Origin: Cryptomeria japonica
Lineage: Eukaryota > Streptophyta > Pinopsida > Cupressales > Cupressaceae
DNA length: 64,000 nucleotides
Reading direction: 5' to 3'
Assembly (NCBI RefSeq): GCF_030272615.1
Contig: NC_081410.1
Coordinates: forward strand, 571,287,152 to 571,351,151
Each line of letters starts with the position of its first letter. Position 1 is the stretch's first letter. Shown in pieces: positions 59,470 through 64,000 of this stretch. The notes below the pieces were generated by a model that did no database searches, was not told where the DNA came from, and saw only the letters and a list, made by a program, of their open reading frames with translations. The translations under genes and the position numbers were made by a program.

Positions 59470-61956
59470 ATGGGTGGTCAGTTGGTGCGACATGAGCCTG
59501 TAGCTCATGAAATGTTATTGCAAAATCCAGAAACAGTCCACGCATTCAGCCTCTGTGGGTGGTTAAATTATTTCTTGAGCTTAAATGATTTTGATGAGGA
59601 GGCTGCTGGAGAATTTTTGAGAACCCTTTCTGAAGGGGAAGCCAGCGTATGGGGTCTAACGGTTGTTGCAACCGAAAATAGAATTGCTGAAGTAACTGGG
59701 CTTACAGCCATTGGAGAAAACTTTTCTTCAAACACTGCAGCTACAAGGTCTGAGTTTTCAATGCCTACTTATGGACCTCTGGAAGTCTCCAAGCAGGGAT
59801 GCAAGCGCGTATCGTTGCCTCCTCCTTATTCAGAGTATGCTACTTACATAATCAAGTATTTGACCTATGAAGGTCATTTTTCCTATCTGCATTCTCATCA
59901 TTTTAAATTATTGAGTCATATGAGGCATGGGTTAGTTATAAATGTTACGAATTTTTTGTTAAAATTTTTAGAACAAAGTGCCCACGGAACTCAACAAGGG
60001 AAAGATAATTCTATCGCTCATCATGGTCTTATTAAATTACTGATTGAGCGCTCTTTGAGAGATGTCTCACCTCTCTCCTGGCAACAATTTGTTGCCCAAA
60101 AGAGTTTGCAAATTCCACAACCCCCTAGGGTACTTACCCCACAACCTCAGAAAAAGAAGAAAGAAATTGCATCTACCAGTAAAATAGGGCAAGGGTCATC
60201 TACTCCTGTAGCACCTGATCCTGCAGCTTTCGCACCTGAATCCTCTGCCAGGGTAAAAACTAGGTCTGCCACTAGGAGAGAGAAGGGAAAAACAAAGGCA
60301 GAAGGGTCCCCAAAATCTAACCCTCATTCTCAGAAAAGGCAATGCCCTTCTCCTGCAACACCTTCCCCTACAGCTGTTTCTCCTACAACAACACCTGTTG
60401 CTATTACTAGTTCACCGTCATCCTCTGGTAGGGCAAAGCCCTCTGAACAAACAAGGAAGAGGAAAGCTACTGGAACACCTCCTGCAGTCGCATCAGTGCC
60501 AAGAAGGGTTTCCGTAAGGAAACAATCTAAGACCTCCCCTGCTTCACCACAACTAGAGGTAATTGTAATTTCAAAAGGGTCTGTTGAGTCCGAATTTAAT
60601 GTTTCTCAGAATGTGTCCGAGAATGCTGCCCAGAGTTCGTTCATTCCTAAAGAGGAACAAGTTGAGACAAAAGAAACAGGGCATAATGAGCAAGGGTTAC
60701 CAAATCTTGATGATTTGGCTACTGCTGCTATGCAATTTTCGGAGGAAGCACAGACTTCTCCACCGCAGCAACAAGAAGAATTTATCTTGCAGCAAGAGCA
60801 AGAATAGACTGAACAATTGAATGTGCCTAGTGAAGTTGTATTTCACCCTGCAATTTGTAAAGCCATTGTTGTGTATAAGAAAACATTTTTAATTGAGTTT
60901 CTGGAATATGTTAAAGCTAATTGGGAAACAGTTACATTGCAAACCCTGACTTTCCGATACATAGCCCAGACTGACATGCAACAAATTCTATGGGAAATAG
61001 AAAAGAAGAAATTGAAAAAGAAAATTGAAAGTCAGAAGCAAGAAATTGCTGAGTTGAAAGAAAAAATGGACGAAATGTTAAAAGTAACTGGTCAAATTAT
61101 GGAATGTAGACCACCACCCAGAGTTTATGCTCTGTGCCTTAAAGAACAGTTTTTATGGTTCCAATTGATGAGAATTTTCAGAAACCAAGATCCTATAATT
61201 CATACTGCCAAGGAATTCTATGAAGCATACCAGGCAGCCCCTAACTGGTTAAGGAATTCTTTGTGTGAATTCTATTTGCATGGCTTTTTAATACCATTTT
61301 AAACAGAATGGAATCCTCTTCTATATATTGGTGATATTCATTTGAGAGCATTTATGTCATGGGCAGTAAATGAGGCAAATTATGGCAGGTAGTGGGAAAC
61401 ATATGAGGAAGCTGAGAAAACAGAGCCTGTTCCATTACGTTCTCAAATTTCAAACCCCCATGCAATGTTGAAAGATTGGTTTACTCTGACATATGGTATT
61501 AATAATGTTTCAGCAAGAGAGAAAATATTTGATATCAGAAAACAAGTATATGATGAATTCCAGGCACAACAATATTCATTTTGGAAATTGGCATTCACCA
61601 GAAGTGAGAAAAGATGAGAGAGATTAACTGTTGCATTAAGAAAGTCAGAACCACATGGTCCCCTAAATTTCACAGCAGCTCTCAAACAAACCAGCAGATA
61701 TATTCAATTGGGACTTCAAACAAGATTTGAACTATGGTTGCCGTTGACATTCAGACCCCCTGTGCTAATGTGGCCACTTTATCCTCACTAGACTACAAAT
61801 CTTAAGAATGAATAAGAAGACCAAAGGTATGAAAAATGTCAGGATTTCAGAGGATTTTATTACAAGTTTAAAAATCCATTTTAGAGTCATCTAGCAACCA
61901 CCGACTTCAGAGAAACCACCAGGAAAGTTAATGCTGGAGGACCAGCATTGGACTAA
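59470..61956 (+). pseudogene. 828-codon ORF of an LTR element, family not recognised, seven nonsense codons
   Basis: ATG at 59470 (AACATGG context), frame kept to TAA at 61954-61956, 11 bp before the 3' LTR. Residues 1-~210 form a compact domain (FSLCGWLNYFLSLNDF; EVTGLTAIGENF; HFKLLSHMRHGLVINV) with a faint likeness to the plant-transposon-protein domain found in some retroelement ORFs (inference). ~215-440 is a Ser/Pro/Thr/Lys-rich linker with basic patches (ARVKTRSATRREKGKTKAE; KRQCPSP; RRVSVRKQSK). ~505-540 is a coiled coil (EIEKKKLKKKIESQKQEIA). The rest is a C-terminal domain (PRVYALCLKEQFLWFQLMR; PLTFRPPVLMWPLYPH). In-frame stops lie at 60805, 61300, 61390, 61615, 61789, 61813 and 61882. 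The first 445 codons are open. Confidence 0.85.
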
Positions 61957-61967
61957 GTAGGGGCCAG
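61957..61967 (+). promoter_or_regulatory. Polypurine tract before the 3' LTR
   Basis: GTAGGGGCCAG lies between the ORF's final stop and the 3' LTR. It is a short and imperfect purine run, as in many plant LTR elements. Confidence 0.55.
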
Positions 61968-63273
61968 TGATGAGCTTAAAATATGCTCATAATTTGGATG
62001 TTATGATAAACTTTTAAATGCCTTTACATTTATTATTTCATGGATGTTCAGACTTTGTTGAAACCTTTTTTGGGATATCCTATAGCAAGATACTTTTATA
62101 TTCCTGCAGCTCATTGTGTTGACTTGATTGCATTTATTGCCCCGTTGACTCCCTAAAATGACTGGTATATCGTATACAGTTTTTTGAATGATGAAGTAGA
62201 TTTAAAATGTGTGATTAATGAATAGCTATCGTGTATGTGCCATACGCCTTCTTCTGTTGCCTGTTACCTTTTGTTTCACATGTTGTTGAAGAACGATCGA
62301 GTCAAGCGCAGCCGATCTCGGCCTTGCAGTAAAATCCATTTCCTGCACGACTTTGAGGGAGCTCCGACGAACACTCTATGACCAAAACCATGGGAAAGAA
62401 TTTTAATGTCAGTCAATCTGGAAAGAGTGGAGCACTAGATTCTCTCAGGATCAGGTTGAACGCATAAATTCATTTATGGAGTTTGTTCCTTAATTCGGGG
62501 ATATATTTTACTTCCACGTCTTTCCTTGATGGAGTTAGTTAGTTAGTTGCTCTCCTATTTTTAAATAAAGTTATCCTCCTGTGCGAGAGAGAGAGAGAGA
62601 AGAGAGTTAGAATAAGATAGAATCAGAGTAGTAGATATCATGTAAGAATCAATATGATAAAAAAAGACAGAATCTGTTTAACGAGAGATAGAGCTTTTTG
62701 TTAGTTTCCATATCAACAAAACAATGTATATCATTTTGTTTTTATGAATAAAGTTCAATGAAGTTCTGAGTTTAGCATCTGCGTATTCAGGAGATGCTTG
62801 CTAAGGGGGCCCACTTAGTAGGTATCTATAGCTAGTTAGTTAGTTGTTCTTTCCTGTTAAGCTTCAGTTTGCTTTCATCTTTAAAGTTTTTATACAAACT
62901 CAGCTTTACATTGCTCCTGCAGCACAAGGAATCCATCACTGTGCCTGTTCCTGCAGCATAAGGCCAGTTCATAGTTTGTGTTTCAGTTGTAGTTATCATG
63001 ATTTCTGTTTTAATCAAATCATAGTTGAGTTAAAGAGCTTTGCATTACCTTCCTATAGCGTAGGTAGAATTTCTTTCCAGTATGTATTTCTGCTAAGATT
63101 TGACCAAAATGAGTTCCTAGTGCATATATTTTGCTGCGCCATTTAAAATATTCGTCCCCTGGTTTGACAAGTAAATGAACGTCTACAGAGAGAGATATTG
63201 GTCACCTGTTGGAATACCCAATTCCCAGGAAAGGTTTTACTGTGATTTTCATATCCTTTTGTGGGCGCGGCCA
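61968..63273 (+). repeat. 3' LTR (1306 bp)
   Basis: Begins TGATGAGC and ends GCGGCCA. Differs from the 5' LTR mainly by transitions and by a shorter GA run near 62585-62600. Confidence 0.93.
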
Positions 63274-63278
63274 CCCCT

Positions 63279-63930
63279 CTCCTTCTCTTCCCCTCTCTCT
63301 ATACCACTCTCTTTATTACTTGTCTATGAGACCTTATTTCTCTCTTACTCATTGCTCTCTCCATCTCTATATTCCTATCTCCACCTCCCCCTCTCTATCT
63401 ATGACTCCTTATCTATACTATCTTTTATTAACTCTATGTAGTTTTATCTATATCTATATCTCTCTCCACCACCCCCACTCTTCTCTATCTCTTTCTATCT
63501 GTATCTCTCCAACTATATCTACCTCTATCTCTCTATTTACACTAATTAACCTTCCAAACATCTTCAGCGTACCCTTTCCATCTTCATAGATCTCTATATC
63601 TATATATCTTCACCTCTCTATCTCCATTTATTCATACTTCTTCTTCCATCTAGTTCCCTTTATGTCTATCTTATTCTCTCTTTATCTATCTAAAAACCTA
63701 TATTTATCCCTCCCTTCATCTATCTATATATCACTTTCTGTCTCTATCTTTATCTTTCTATCTCTCCCTCTCTATATATGTATCTCTATCTCCATATCCA
63801 TTTCTATCTTCCTCTCTATCTCTATCCCCTTACTCCTCTCTCTCACTTAATCTTTCCCCCTCTATCCCTCCCTCTTTCTATTCTCTCACTCTCTCTCCCT
63901 CTCTCCCTCTCACTCTCCCTCTTGCAAATG
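63279..63930. repeat. Pyrimidine-rich degenerate simple repeat, right of the LTR element
   Basis: TCTATCTCTATATC and CTCTCCCTCTC units. Overlapping Ser/Leu/Ile/Tyr-rich frames here are compositional. It continues the tract at 57721-57911 once the element is removed. Confidence 0.87.
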
Positions 63931-64000
63931 TAACATTCAAGTTAGTTGGCAATGAAGCCTGATTATCTTCCTAATTTATAGGTTTAATTTAAATCATGTT
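63931..64000. other. Unique-looking block flanking the simple repeat
   Basis: Contains TATCTTCCTAATTTATAGGT, similar to 5215-5265 beside the first pyrimidine tract. Runs off the window. Confidence 0.6.

Larger units (their letters stand above)
57912..63273 (+). mobile_element. Complete LTR retrotransposon without gag or pol, 5362 bp, TSD CCCCT
   Basis: LTRs are 57912-59223 and 61968-63273 (1312 and 1306 bp), both starting TGATGAGC and ending with CCA; about 96 percent identical over the first 280 bp compared by eye. CCCCT flanks both ends (57907-57911 and 63274-63278). After the 5' LTR, TTTTTTGGTACCGCTGCC resembles the Asp-tRNA type PBS of some gypsy elements. GTAGGGGCCAG precedes the 3' LTR as a polypurine tract. 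The 2744-bp interior is nearly filled by one long frame (59470-61956) unrelated to gag, RT or integrase. It is therefore a young, non-autonomous element that depends on enzymes supplied in trans. Confidence 0.95.

Overview
The window looks like nuclear DNA of a seed plant with a large, repeat-rich genome. A gymnosperm (conifer-like) is my best inference, not a proof. Grounds: AT-rich, almost gene-free sequence, layers of nested LTR retrotransposons, a plant LINE, and one two-exon cytochrome P450 whose sequence is closest in style to the gymnosperm CYP76-like group. I see no bacterial operons, rRNA, tRNA or CRISPR array.

Layout. 1-5.9 kb: an unclassified ~1.9-kb dispersed repeat ('repeat X', copy A), AT-rich DNA and a pyrimidine-rich simple repeat. 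5.9-15.3 kb: a minus-strand Ty3/gypsy element of the Tat type (gag, RNase H plus a second archaeal-type RNase H, integrase). It has lost protease and RT through an in-frame deletion and carries a nested foreign solo LTR with a perfect target-site duplication (TSD). 15.3-19.4 kb: repeat X copy B, split by an LTR and by a ~1-kb TIR DNA transposon. 21.2-27.5 kb: an almost full-length, decayed LINE on the minus strand with a 16-bp TSD. 29.4-31.3 kb: the only host-type gene, a 505-codon P450 with one intron, a TATA box, a polyA signal and one in-frame TAG. 34.9-40.4 kb: a cluster of small non-autonomous LTR elements (478-bp LTRs, initiator-Met PBS, no gag/pol) in both orientations, bounded as a whole by AATAT. 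40.9-49.6 kb: a second, plus-strand Tat-type element, badly decayed. 52.4-53.5 kb: a minus-strand decayed ORF of unknown family. 53.5-55.5 kb: a purine-rich simple repeat holding a solo LTR (TSD AGGTA). 57.9-63.3 kb: a complete 5.36-kb LTR retrotransposon (TSD CCCCT) with no gag or pol. Its internal region is filled by one 828-codon reading frame broken by seven nonsense codons and no visible frameshift; it sits in another pyrimidine-rich repeat.

How it fits together. Most of the sequence records insertion and decay rather than a functioning pathway. Insertion order can be read where empty sites exist: copy B at 15.39 kb is the empty site for the solo LTR at 6.0-7.2 kb, and copy A near 0.39 kb is the empty site for the TIR element. 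Many nonsense codons in the retroelements fall where a single C-to-T change in a CAG, CAA or CGA codon would explain them, as expected of heavily methylated DNA. The P450 is the only candidate for a host function; its TAG makes it either a very young pseudogene or a read/assembly error to be checked. The most novel item is the compact LTR element at 57.9-63.3 kb with its long unrecognised ORF.
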